A model generated the notes under the pieces. The model searched no databases and was not told the DNA's origin. It saw nothing but the letters and a program-made list of their open reading frames with translations. From the NCBI GenBank assembly GCA_030248215.1, contig JASANG010002453.1:1-64000 (forward strand): a stretch of DNA of 64,000 nucleotides, in the 5' to 3' direction. Of this stretch, positions 23,874 to 34,754 are shown one piece after another. The stretch's first letter is position 1; the number at the start of each line of letters is the position of its first letter. A program made the translations under genes and the position numbers. This DNA comes from Enoplolaimus lenunculus. Lineage: Eukaryota; Nematoda; Enoplea; Enoplida; Thoracostomopsidae.

Positions 23874-24109
23874 GGTTATTTTCCAATCGACCAAGCAATC
23901 CACTTCCAGTACTACAACGGATACAACGATAGTGGCATCATCAAACGTTTGGATCAAGCAGGATCTGTCGCAAACATTCCACGCTTTGATTGACCTTTTA
24001 ATATTTTTTACGCGTAACAAGTCGATATAGCTGGAGTTGGACGGCCTACCTGTGACGTCCGATTAAGTCCGTGCGACGATGACAAATCGAAATGTTTATC
24101 AGTTCCATA
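23874..24109 (+). other. Possible coding island, family unknown
   Basis: After a CTAACGCTAG acceptor at 23873, one frame reads protein-like sequence containing YYNGYNDSGIIKRLD and ends at a TGA. A second piece (24018-24109) reads AGVGRPTCDVRLSPCDDD with three cysteines and ends at TAA. I could not link the two with a confident intron. They may be exons of an unknown gene or remains of one. Confidence 0.25.
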
Positions 24110-24299
24110 ACCGCATTTCGAATTATTAAAACTTTACGACTCCAGCAACTTCATCCCACCCTGGTGCAATCGAAGGTGATAAAACGATCACCAGTTACAG
24201 TTTTTGTAAAAAAACAGATTCAGCGGTTTGATGCTGATTTTATCAAAAAACAAACCCCCAGTTATATTTTTACACAGCGTCGCATGAAAAAATGACCCC

Positions 24300-25020
24300 C
24301 TTAAAAGGAGACCCTGGTCAGTTTAACACAGGGTTGTGTTAAAATTATCCCGTGTGAAAAAAATTACTTGCCGCTGACGAATATTCATTAGCGGAACGAA
24401 AACGTAGTTGAAATAACCTAAACTAAGCAAATCATTCTTTAATAAATTGCGAAATTTATCCAAAATTTGAAAAATTTTAGTGCATCCGCTTTTTTCTTCA
24501 AAATTTTTTGAAAGCCAACCGCATATTCGCTTGTCTCTATTGTGTCAGCGTGTTTGTTTTTAACTTTAAGGCAATTTTGAACGCTTTATGCCTCCAATTT
24601 ATCATAAATGTGATTTGTCTTACCTTGTAGAACATAAAATAAGTTGAGAAAGGCTAAAATGACATAAAATACAGCACATATGCCTAGTTTCATATTTCGT
24701 AAAATTGTAATACTTAAAATACAATGAAATAATAATTAAATTCAAATAAATTATACGTAAAAACGCAAGTAAAAAATGTAAACGAAATTAGTTCAAAACA
24801 CGTCACATGCAAACTGTAGATTTCGCATTAATAATTAATTGCAATTCCTTTCTGCAAAAATAGAACAACGGAACATTACAGTAAAAAACAACATCTTTGA
24901 AATTATTTTGCAAAAATTTGCCGTAAACGATATTCTTAAAATGGAATTTTCGACTTTTTATTGTTAATTTACGACAATTCGCGGTTACGTAGTATCTCGT
25001 AAAGTCTAAAATTAAAATTT
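24300..25020. other. AT-rich intergenic DNA
   Basis: No gene or definable element was seen. Confidence 0.5.
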
Positions 25021-25022
25021 AA

Positions 25023-25216
25023 GGCCCATGTATAGAACAGGGCGTGATCGTTTTCCGGAGAGGCTATAATAGAGTCAGTTTAAGCTTTAGACTAATTTTT
25101 TGGCGTAGGCTTAGGCTTAATAGGAATAGGCTCATCCATACGCTTAGGCTTATGCTTAGGCTTAGGCTTAGGAATATGCTTATACTACTGTTCCGGTCCT
25201 GTTCTATACATGGACC
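25023..25216. mobile_element. TTAGGC-family element, perfect 8-bp target duplication
   Basis: Starts GGCCCATGTATAGAACAGGG and ends CCTGTTCTATACATGGACC. AAATTTAA is duplicated at 25015-25022 and 25217-25224. GCTTATGCTTAGGCTTAGGC lies inside. Best reference copy for the 'TATAGAACAGGG' subfamily. Confidence 0.85.
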
Positions 25217-25322
25217 AAATTTAATTTCGCCTATTTACCAGCTCAATTTACCAAAACTTTCCTAAAAACCCACATTTTTTGAGGTCACAATTTTGCTTAA
25301 CGTTTAACTTTCAAGACTACGA

Positions 25323-25541
25323 GTGGGTCTGTGCCCGAGTTACTCCTTTGTTGCTGCTCATACTTTCACATTTCAAAGTAAAATCAGTTTAACAACCTTA
25401 TTTTGCTCCACCATATTCGTTCCAGACTCTACATTTGAGATGTGTATTATTTTTCAACTCTACTTGCACCCATACACTTTGGTTACAGTTGCCGCCTTCA
25501 GTCTAATAAGAAATGAGTTCACGCCAGCTAGCAGCTTGTGA
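25323..25541 (+). other. Open reading frame of 72 residues, not assigned
   Basis: A single open frame with protein-like composition (for example TFTFQSKISLTTLFCSTIF) ending at TGA. No Met-led start, splice partner or known motif was found. Could be an exon or chance. Confidence 0.12.
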
Positions 25542-25918
25542 AAATCCCAATTTCTCAAGCTATATTAAACATTTCGGCGTTTGCTAGTCTGTTATTTGTC
25601 TGGGTTTCCACCTACACACACACTCGGACACACCAAACGGTACAACGCGGTGCCGAAACCTAATTAAAGCTTAAGTAGAAAACAATATGAATGCGGTATA
25701 TTTTATAATTACAATTTTGCATTGATCACAATTTTATAACTCTTAATCCAAAACTCTCGCGTAAAACACAAATATTTTTATTAAAATTTTCGGCATCAAT
25801 AGTATGCGTGCTAGTACGACTGTATTTTTGTATCATTGAAAACAAAATGTTTAAGCCTACCGTGTATGGGTAGAACCAAGCACCACCAGCCGCTTAGACA
25901 AGTATATATAAAAATTTT

Positions 25919-26096
25919 GGCCAATGTTACTTTTAGGGCCGTACCAGTAGATTAATCGTATTCCTAAGCCTAAGATTAAGCCTAAGCGTTGCAAAAGCGT
26001 ATTCCTAAGCCTAAGCCAAAAATGTAGTCTAGAATGTAAGCCTACGCTTTTACAGACCTACCAGAAACCGGGGCGGCCCTGAAGGTAACATGGGCC
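25919..26096. mobile_element. TTAGGC-family element, perfect 8-bp target duplication
   Basis: Starts GGCCAATGTTACTTTTAGGG and ends CCCTGAAGGTAACATGGGCC. AAAATTTT is duplicated on both sides (25911-25918 and 26097-26104). CCTAAGCCTAAG tracts lie inside, in the opposite orientation to 10550-10734. Confidence 0.85.
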
Positions 26097-26192
26097 AAAA
26101 TTTTTGAAATTGAAAGTTCACAAAATGAAAGTCAAATTCAATTAGGGGCGGCGACGGCATATCTGGGCTTCTTCACATCTTTAGTAGAAAAT

Positions 26193-26387
26193 TTGTCTCG
26201 CACGCATGTGTTTTTCATGTTTTCAAAATTATATGTTCGCCCACGCACAGAATTTTCATCTCAATCATCGAATTTCTGGTTATACTCGTCTGACGGTAAT
26301 TTTATTTTGACCCGTTCGGCACAAATGTATATTTTCAGAATACGCCCAGAAACCTCCGGTACAAACGATTTAATATGTTTTCGTTAA
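26193..26387 (+). other. Possible exon, protein-like open frame
   Basis: Reads FSSQSSNFWLYSSDGN and FRIRPETSG before TAA. A GT at 26359-26360 would join it in phase to 27125. A different pair of short exons (26251-26295 and 26339-26358) is also phase-compatible in another frame. The choice cannot be made by eye. Confidence 0.2.
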
Positions 26388-26732
26388 TGAATAAACCGAA
26401 TCAGAAGAATATTATAAGCATTGACGAACCACAGACTAAATAACGATTGGCTTAAAATAGCCACAAAGTGTAGGTGTAAGCTTTGTAGAAGATGGCAGAA
26501 GCCACAAGTACGCCGAAATGGGCAACCAAAGTGGTTCAGTTGTGATAGTTTCATCTGATTGGCAGAACTAACCTGACCTGCAACCAATAGGTAACATACT
26601 AAATATATCTACATGTTGACCGGAGACATGACAGAATCATTAGCGGATCTGGAGGGGAGGCGGCGGGGCGTGAACCCTCTGTCAGAACACTTTTCACTCT
26701 AAAACCGACTTTAAGTATTTGTAAACTTAATG

Positions 26733-26882
26733 GGCCCAAGTATAGAACAGGGCCGGAACAGTAGTATAATCATATTCCTAAGCCTAAGCCTAAAGCCTAA
26801 GCAAAAAAATTAGTCTAAAGCTTAAACTGACTGCATTATAGCCCGTCCTGGAAAACGATCCGCCCTGTTCTATACATGGGCC
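26733..26882. mobile_element. TTAGGC-family element with 7/8 target duplication
   Basis: Starts GGCCCAAGTATAGAACAGGG and ends CCCTGTTCTATACATGGGCC. Flanks are ACTTAATG and AGTTAATG. CCTAAGCCTAAGCC lies inside. Confidence 0.8.
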
Positions 26883-27124
26883 AGTTAATGTATTGCAACC
26901 GACTCATTTGTATAAAATAAATACTTTAAACCAGCCAGCCAATCTCGCGACATATTCGCGGAAAAACAACTATTTTTAAGTACAAACTATTAAACCACGA
27001 AATTTTGCAATATTTTCTTTGCGATAATTTTTACTATTTTTAGCAAATACATGTGGGAGTCGAGTAGGCGAAACAATTTTTTTAAGTACCAGATTTTGAT
27101 CGACAATATTAATGTTCTTCACAG

Positions 27125-28393
27125 CGCCGTATACCAAGACGCATTGCGGGTATACACTTCGAAATTTTGGTAAAATTCGAAAAACGCAATTTACTCTCGA
27201 GTGTAGAATTGCTGAGGTTAAAAAAATTTCTGCGCTCGCTATATTCGCTGTTACAAAAACAACTTTTAGACTTGGTTATCCTATCCCGAAATAAAACTCT
27301 GGCTACGCGACTGATGTCCGTCGTATTGTTTTCAGCGACAAAAGTGTATCAATTTTGATAAATTGAATGCGTAAAAACAACAAATTGACATATATACTGG
27401 GGCGCAGTAAGAGGGATCAGCAAATTTCACGCACATTTTCAAACCCAAAAGATATTTTACTAAAAATGACGATAAAAATTAAAGATTTCATTAATAGTAA
27501 AAATATAAACCTTGATAATGGTTCAAAATAAACCATCAGAGGCCGATTGCGATTCCGTGGATTGTGAAAATCTGAAATACAGCAGATAAAGTGAATACTA
27601 TCTCCAATTATGGCTATTCCACCCATAATATTGCAAAAAACAAAATTAAAACACATTTTGCAGTGGCATGTATTTTTTACCTTCCGGTTCCGGTAATTAT
27701 TTCAAATTCCGGTTCCGATAAATTGTGCTTCCGGTTGCAACCTGAGTAGAATAGAATTCTAAAATTGTGTTTGCTCGTTTCAGTCGCCACTCGCCAAGTT
27801 TCGTCGACGATATTGTATATTATGATCCACCAGAAGGTGGACCTTATTTTTGCGTCAGTTACACCTCATGGTAACATAACTTGTTAACATTATTGGCTAT
27901 TGTTACTTTAGAAGTCATATCTGTGACATAAGGGTGTCCTACCCGAAGCATCAGCGTAAGGATAAGATTTAACTAAGCGTAGGCCTGAGCCTATTAAGGA
28001 TAGAAAGTAGTACAAAGCTTAAGCTTGTTCTATTGTCAAGGGAAAAAGGTACCCGCTCAATGAAGGTCACATACATTGGCCCATCTGGTGCGTCTATAAA
28101 AGAGTAGGTTTATATTCTAGATTACGTTTTTTTGCTTAGGCTTAGGCTTCGGCTTAGGTATGTGCTCATTTTTACGCTTAGGCTTAGGAATACTCTTAAT
28201 CTACTGTTACGCCCCTTAAAGTAACATTGGCCCATATAGACCAAATGTTAATAAGATAAATTGGATTTGAGAAACTTTTAACTTGCTGTTGTAAATAATT
28301 TTTCCTCATTGCACACAGTTTGCTAAATTCATGCGAACGATAATTCACATTTCTCACAGGGCGGAAAGACTCTATGGAAGTGATGTTTCGTGA
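27125..28393 (+). pseudogene. Possible decayed relative of the PEP-synthase-like gene
   Basis: Three phase-compatible exons, 27125-27169, 27784-27870 and 28360-28393, read AVYQDALRVYTSKF, SFVDDIVYYDPPEGG, PYFCVSYTSW and AERLYGSDV before TGA. The DDIVYY...G...RLYGSDV order is alignable with NDAVAF...NG...LHAGELW in exon 522-646. Right after the stop, another frame of the same exon reads LMSDKGTKYRTEPHQ. That resembles the next segment of the family (SDGxxYxLPEHP), as if a frameshift had occurred. The alternative is one longer frame through all three exons ending near 28616, read as a different protein. The similarity is weak and judged by eye. Confidence 0.3.
28076..28230. mobile_element. TTAGGC-family element, left end shortened
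   Basis: GTCTATAAAAGAGTAGGTTTA, GCTTAGGCTTAGGCTTCGG and the right end GCCCCTTAAAGTAACATTGG match the family. A more degenerate relative adjoins it on the left (about 27893-28060). Confidence 0.55.
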
Positions 28394-28691
28394 CTTAATG
28401 TCTGACAAAGGCACCAAGTACCGAACAGAACCGCACCAATTTAGAGGTTTGAATATATACGCTGGCCGTCACCAGGTACCACAGTGCAACAGAGGATGTG
28501 AAATAACCAGAGTCGGAGATCAACAAATTGGACCGCAAGTGGAAGCAAAATTCAGAGTTAACAAAAATATATTAAAGCTTGCTAATATTAATTTTTACAA
28601 TAATATGAATCTGTGAAGCGTTGTCAACAGAGAGCTCCAAGTTCCCCACTTCGAGAAATCTTATGCAATTTTTAAAATTGTCCAAAGGTAA

Positions 28692-28876
28692 TACACTGCA
28701 AAAAATGGTGAGTCAAATTGACTCTCTCCGAAATAGGCTCTACGGGACTACACAAACTGAGCCAAATTCGACTCCAATAGAATCAAATTTGACTCGCTAA
28801 ATCGCACGTTTGACTCTGGTGGAGTCGAATTTTGACTCAGTTTGTGTGGAGTCAATTTGACTTACCATTTTTTGCA
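28692..28876. mobile_element. Tc1/mariner-like miniature element flanked by TA
   Basis: Terminal inverted repeats of about 30 bp, CACTGCAAAAAATGGTGAGT... and ...ACTTACCATTTTTTGCAGAG. TA stands on both sides. The inside repeats TTTGACTC/GAGTCAAA and has a second inner palindrome. Partial relatives lie at 15660-15820 and 22060-22105. TA flanks suit a Tc1/mariner-type origin. Confidence 0.65.
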
Positions 28877-29249
28877 GAGTACACACAAACTATATAAACG
28901 GCACAATTTCATAAATGTACTGAAATAAAAATTCCCTATTGAAATTGTCTGAACCTAGCGCAGAGGTCGATTTTCTGTCATGGGCCTGAAACAGATTTTC
29001 AGTTTTATGTACTGAGACGCGTAAAGTGAAATTCTAAATTTCGTGGTATAAACGCGTAGCTCGCTTGTGTGAAATGTGCTGCATGCTTGCTTGCGATTTT
29101 GCGTTAAGGATAGTGTATAAGAGACGGTAGTAAGTAGGGACAGTGATCGAAATAACACAAGCCAGAAAACCAATATTTAAGTACAAAGCTTTTATGTGTT
29201 CTGTTATTGCAAATACAGTTTACAATAATATATAAGAATACATACATAC

Positions 29250-29577
29250 CAGGGTGCAACCGTAGGCGAAAAATACCGAAGCCAGATGTTAACGAAACTT
29301 GCCGGAGCCCGAGGTGAGGCGAAATTAGGTTGTAAAAATGATGGTTAATTAGTTAATTTTAGTCAATATCTGCAACATGTTGTTAAAGTTGTTTGGTTTT
29401 ACGCTAATTTTCTGAGAAATTCCAGAAATTCTGTCCATAAAATTGTGACAAAGTAAAACCAAACGCGCTAAACAGATAAATTTTGAAAGCTATCGAAATT
29501 GCCGGAACATCCGGCAAAAATCCTCCCACAGCCGGAGGCCGATTTTCTGCCGGAGCCGGACATCCGGTTGTACCCTG
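29250..29577. mobile_element. CAGGGTGCAACCG-family element, perfect 8-bp target duplication
   Basis: Starts CAGGGTGCAACCGTAGGCG and ends GACATCCGGTTGTACCCTG. ATACATAC is duplicated on both sides. The right arm contains CCGGAGCCGG motifs. Confidence 0.8.
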
Positions 29578-29707
29578 ATACATACATACTTGTACTTAAC
29601 CCAAACGATTGTTCAAGTTTATAAAAAATTTTTAAGATTGCGGTGTGTTTTGTTGACAATCGTTGTGTTAAATTGAATAGTTGAAATATAAATTCCTTGA
29701 AAACTAG

Positions 29708-30012
29708 GACCAATGTTACCCTAAAGGCCGTGCTATTTTCCCGGACAGAAATGTACCAGGAGTACACGTCCCATTTTCCCGGGACAGCAATGTACCAGGA
29801 GTATATACAAAAACTATAATTGGGACAGATGAGACAAACGGGACAGATGGCGCAGTCGGGACAAATGGGACACTTTGGACAGATGATATATATTATATAT
29901 ATCCTACGTAAATATATCTGCCTGTGCATATGTAAACATGAGCGCATAAGTGTGCGCTCCAGGTATATTTCTGTTCCGGGAAATTGGGCCGGCCTTTATA
30001 GTAACATGGACC
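29708..30012. mobile_element. Element with TTAGGC-family-type ends but a different inside
   Basis: Starts GACCAATGTTACCCTAAAGG and ends GGCCTTTATAGTAACATGGACC. Flanks AAAACTAG and AAATCTAG match in 7 of 8. Instead of TTAGGC it carries CCCGGGACAG, GTACCAGGAGTA and a GGGACAGATG-type repeat. Confidence 0.7.
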
Positions 30013-30583
30013 AAATCTAGTATGATCATTAAGGCGATTTAAATAAATAAGTCTGAGATAAAAATGTAAATTCCTATACTTAAATTTCTTGCCTTTGCTT
30101 AGTTTTAAGCTAATGCAAAAAAGTCGCTCAATAGACATACACGTTTAGATTTACTTTTATACCGATAAAAAAATACAATATTAAGCTCTAATAAATTAAT
30201 ATCCGATCGCACCATCCATACCTGGACTACGTACCATACCGCATACCGTTAAAATTGAGTAAGCGTAATCTTTAAACCAATTTTTTTACTTAGGCTAAGT
30301 TGGCTTACGCTGAGGCTTAGGCATATGCTTTGGTTATACTACTTTTACGCCCATATATGTAACGTTGGCTGATATTTCCAATGTTAGGAGAAATAAGACA
30401 CAGACACAAACAAAAATGTTTTAGATTTTTAACTATACTGGACAGCCGACCGTTACATTAAAACATAAAACATCGGTATTTATATACACAAGCGAAATAC
30501 AAGTAAACGAACACAAAAACACACGGTGTATCTGTTCCAGATGTCCCATGTCAAAAACTCAAAATACATACACAGACTCGAAA

Positions 30584-33500
30584 TTATTTTTTCTTTCTCG
30601 GTTTTTTCTTCCGATCAGAAGAATCGGCATATTTTGCTGCCAAAGTATCTAGAAATGAATCATGTTGTGCAATGCGACGGCTTTGATTTGCCAAAATAGC
30701 GTTTTCCAAACTTGGCCGAATATCAAGATCATCTACTTCATTCTGTTTCGCAAGACGCTTTTTGGCGGCTTCCGCCAGCCGTGCTTCTTCATCTGCCTAA
30801 AATAATAAGTTAAGGTCAGCATACTAACTTTGTAAAACCAGACCACCAAATACTTTACAGAGCAACTGTGCTGGAATTTTTGATTCCGGTACCAAATTGA
30901 AGAATAGTTGTGAGGATAACAATTTTCGAAAATTATTTCTATTTCCAGTTTTCGTTTTGTATTTCTGAAAAATTATAACGTCTGTTTTACCAACACTTTT
31001 TTCAACTGGTTGGAGCCATGGCATTGGTAGTTTCGTATTACGTACTACACAAACAAGTGTTATTGCATATTCATACGTGTTTCTTGTTCACCGCCTCGTT
31101 CAATAACTTGGACATTGCTGCTTGTAGCTTTTAATTTAAATTTGTCTCCATGTACTATAAGCTTTCGCTTTGTAAAATGTAAGTTTTTTCGTCGCCAGTT
31201 ACAAAGCTCACGAGCCCGAACCAATTACTCCAACTAATTTAACATTTCACACTAGCATTTTGAAGAAACTGCAAAAACCTTTCGCTTCTGTCTTTTAGTT
31301 CTCATCTTGCGCGATGTTTTTTCGTGCGCAGGATACTTTGTCAAAAGATCTTGTGCAATTAGCTCGTCAAGTATATCTGCGTATCGAATTTGATCTGCCT
31401 CTTCGTTAGTTGATGGCATACACTGAATAATTTTCGACATATCACCTTTAAACCGTTCGTAATAACGCTTCAAGTCATTTTGTTCTTGATCTGACCCTTA
31501 AATTACAATACTCACATGCCTTGCTCTTAACCGTTTATGCGATAACGTCCACCAGGAGCCACATGTTCGAAAAATTCGTTCAGTTATTCATACTATTGTT
31601 AGCTGGTTGTAGAACATGTTTTGTCAAACTAATATATTTCGAAATAAAATTTTTTCCGCACACCCTGCAAAATGTTATAAAATAATCTGCCTGCAATACG
31701 TCAAACACACTAACTAACATTTACGCATACCAATATATTCAGCGTAAAATTTATCAATATCTTCGATTGTGACTTTCTTGAAAAGTAATCTCCAATAAGC
31801 AAGCCAATCTTGTCCGTCTTCTGATAATACGTTTTCGTCATCAATAATACCTGAATAAAAAGCAAAACAAAATAGGTCCACAACTGGCTAGGTAGGTTCT
31901 GTTTTAGTTGAATTAATCAACCATCATTGTATTTTAAAGTCGTAAGCTGTTAGAACACACTACGATTTTCAGTTTTAATCAACACCAAGCGGCGACAATT
32001 TATTACTATTTGTAGAAATTTGTTAACATGCTGCTTACAGCTGATTCGAGGCCATAACTTTTATCTGGGCTCGGGCCTTGGCACTAAGCCGAGCCAGGAT
32101 TTCAAAATGACTGAGTTGCATCTGTTCAAGCCTCATTCAGGTGATTTTGTCGTCACGATCAGTCATCAACCAGTACGTATGTAGCATTTGATCAAGTCTT
32201 CCTTGTATGCTACCAAAACCGACGCCTCAACTTGACTCCTATGTTATTTTTACTGAACATTATTGTTAACTAATTTTATAAGTGTCATAGTTTGCCATTC
32301 CCTAAATTCAACATCTAATGTATTTGTTGAAACTGAACACGCTGTATACACACACCCCAATGGGGACCAAAAATACGGTACCGGAAAAACCATGTCCCGT
32401 GGCACAATTTAGCCAGAATCCGGACGCAGCACAGAAAGTTATATGGCATTACCGTAAGCAAAATGTTGACGCGATATGGCAAATAACAAATGCAGTAACA
32501 CTAACTTCACAACATGGGAGCATCGACAAAATGTCGCGTGACGCGATACGATAAAAACGGTATCGTACTCCCCGGTACATCTTTACGCAAAAGGTACATA
32601 AAATTTGAGGTTTAGTGTATCTTGCTGGCCCCGATCCCAGGACATCTGTACTTTCTATTTTATCTCAATACAATGTAAAATGTCACTCAAATATTGGTAC
32701 TGAAAGTTTTCTGGACACGTAAAGCTGTAAGGTTTTTACTAACTGAAATAAGAATTAACATGTCATTTTGTCTCAATGGCACATTCTTGTCACCACGATC
32801 CAACATGGCAGATGTCATGTTTGGCACCAACAAAAAATCACCCGAATCTAGTTAACGAACCCCAGAAGCGCTGCAAAACTTAGAAAATGTCTGATTCCTA
32901 GGTTGCAAAACGACAACAAATAGCAAACTTGTTTGTCATTTATTTGTAGCGGAATGGATTTGTAAAAATCAGTCGTTTACCCAAAACTCAGCAAGTCGTA
33001 CTCTCGGCACAGTGTGTAGCAAGGTGCCGTTGGGCTGAGTTACCGCAGCAGAGCTACTGGCTGGCCGCATAAACGTGCTATGAAGACGCGAACGCCAACT
33101 TTCATTTTTCTCAACATAGCATTCAAACCAGTTCAATCAAAATTAATCTACAATACAAAGTTTTAATAACTTATTAAAACCATAGCTTCAAAAATGGTAA
33201 CCAAGTTTTAACTGTCGATGCTTCATATTATTCGGTTGCAAGTTTTGTTTAATGATTTAGGTAAGATTAAATGGGAAAGCAGAAATATCGTCGCTCACAC
33301 GTGTGTTAAAATTCTAATTAAGAATTTGTAGCACTAATTTCACTGAAAACATTCTGCGGTACACCAGTCACCGCACCAAGGCAGTGACAAAACCCCAAGC
33401 TAATAATTAATCTTAACTCAGTACACATATAGTTTTGTACGACTCAATTACTTTCAACTGGTTATATTTACAGCATATATCCGGCTATAGTGAAAAATTC

Positions 33501-34754
33501 AATATCCCGGTCTGGTTCCGGTATCCGGTAAATTAATATCCGGTCGCACTCTCCCATGAGATCCCAAGAAAAAAGCTTGCCCCTCAACTTATTCGGCACA
33601 GTTTTAAACTGAATTTAGCAAGTGGCAGACCCGAATAATTCGTGGAAGCGCAAAAACCTTTCGGCTTACATTTGAGGTATAATTTTCAACAGCGAGAAGT
33701 TTTTCATGCAATTTTTGACTGATTTTGGCTACATATGGGGCGGCCAATTCCGTCCCGCCCCATGTAGCACCACAGCCCACTTCCTCCTCTGCTATCGGCG
33801 ACAAATTCCTATGGTATTTTAAACCCATGACTCTGATAACTAACCTGACTCATCGTAGATAGCACGCTTATTTTTGTCACTCAAAATTGAATACGCTCGA
33901 CTCAAAATTTGAAATTTCTGAGTTGCCACTTTGTGGTCATTAGAACTCGAGCCAGCTTCCATATGCGAATTGTGAGCTTTGTCTGGGTGATACAGCAGTG
34001 ATTTGGCATAGTAAGCTTTTTTGACTGAAATCAACAGAAAAATTGTCGTTATAAGTAATTTGTCACGTTGTTGCTATGTTCAATAGGCGTGAACCACGAC
34101 CCGCAAACAGCTACGGGGCCAACGGAATGTCGGTTCCTATAGGTAGGGTGCAAAGCGGAACTTAATTATACCGGAATCGGAACAAGAAGTGTTCATAGCT
34201 CACCCTTAGAAATAACAAGGTTGCACCTAATCCGAAGATAAATTGCTAAATCAAATCCGAAACTTGCATGTAAAAATTTTAGACATTCTGTATAATTTGT
34301 TTCAGAATACCAACGCAATGCCAGCCGAATAACTTTTAAACGTTTAATTTATTTCCTGCCCGACCTCAGTTCTGAGGTTTGTCTCCTTAAACCAAAATAT
34401 TGATATATAAATAACAAAACAAGTTATTTAATTGTCGCATCAGTATCTTTGTTGCCACCCTGCCTCATATAAGAATGGGAATTCCGTTCCCATTGATATA
34501 ATTTAATTAGAAGACAACTTTCGGTCCCGGTTTTCAGACCAAGTCTTTAAGGCAAAACGAGGCTGCAAAACGCACTAAAATAAAAGCTCCGATTCTGGTT
34601 TGTAATCATGAAACCGGAGCCGAAACTTCTACCTGAACCCTGGACAGCACTTACTTTGCGTTTGTGTAACACTGTTTTTGTCTTTTGAAAGCGAAAAAAG
34701 TTCATATAAATCAGTCGTTCCGAAATTTTCCTTACAATCTTGTAAGAAACCCAT
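30584..34754 (-). CDS. DNAJC9: DNAJC9, J-domain co-chaperone, complete, five exons
   Basis: Minus-strand exons: 34754-34655 (ATG), 34024-33845, 31850-31731, 31496-31279 and 30796-30584 (TAA). All introns are GT-AG; phases 1, 1, 1, 0; 276 residues against about 260 in human. The start MGFLQDCKENFGTTDLY matches the human MGLL...FGTxDLY opening. The J domain spans about 15-94, with HPD at 46-48 and KFQILSRAYSILSDKNKRA in its last part. Next come DWLAYWRLLFKKVTIEDI, YYERFKGDMSKI and a basic Lys/Arg-rich C-terminus ending KKKPRKKK. In vertebrates DNAJC9 is a nuclear protein that stimulates HSP70 ATPase and binds histones H3-H4, linking HSP70 to the histone chaperone network; the same role is inferred here. 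It faces LAMC1 head to head, about 2.2 kb apart. Confidence 0.93.
34146..34641. mobile_element. Degenerate CAGGGTGCAACCGG-family element in DNAJC9 intron 1
   Basis: TAGGGTGCAAAGCGGAAC plus ACCGGAATCGGAAC on the left, and GAAACCGGAGCC plus ACCTGAACCCTGG on the right, resemble family ends. The target duplication is not clear. Confidence 0.4.

Noticed and set aside
33604-33828. Minus-strand open frame between DNAJC9 exons 2 and 3
   Set aside because: DNAJC9 exon 2 joins exon 3 (31850) in phase and matches the family without it, so it is intronic.
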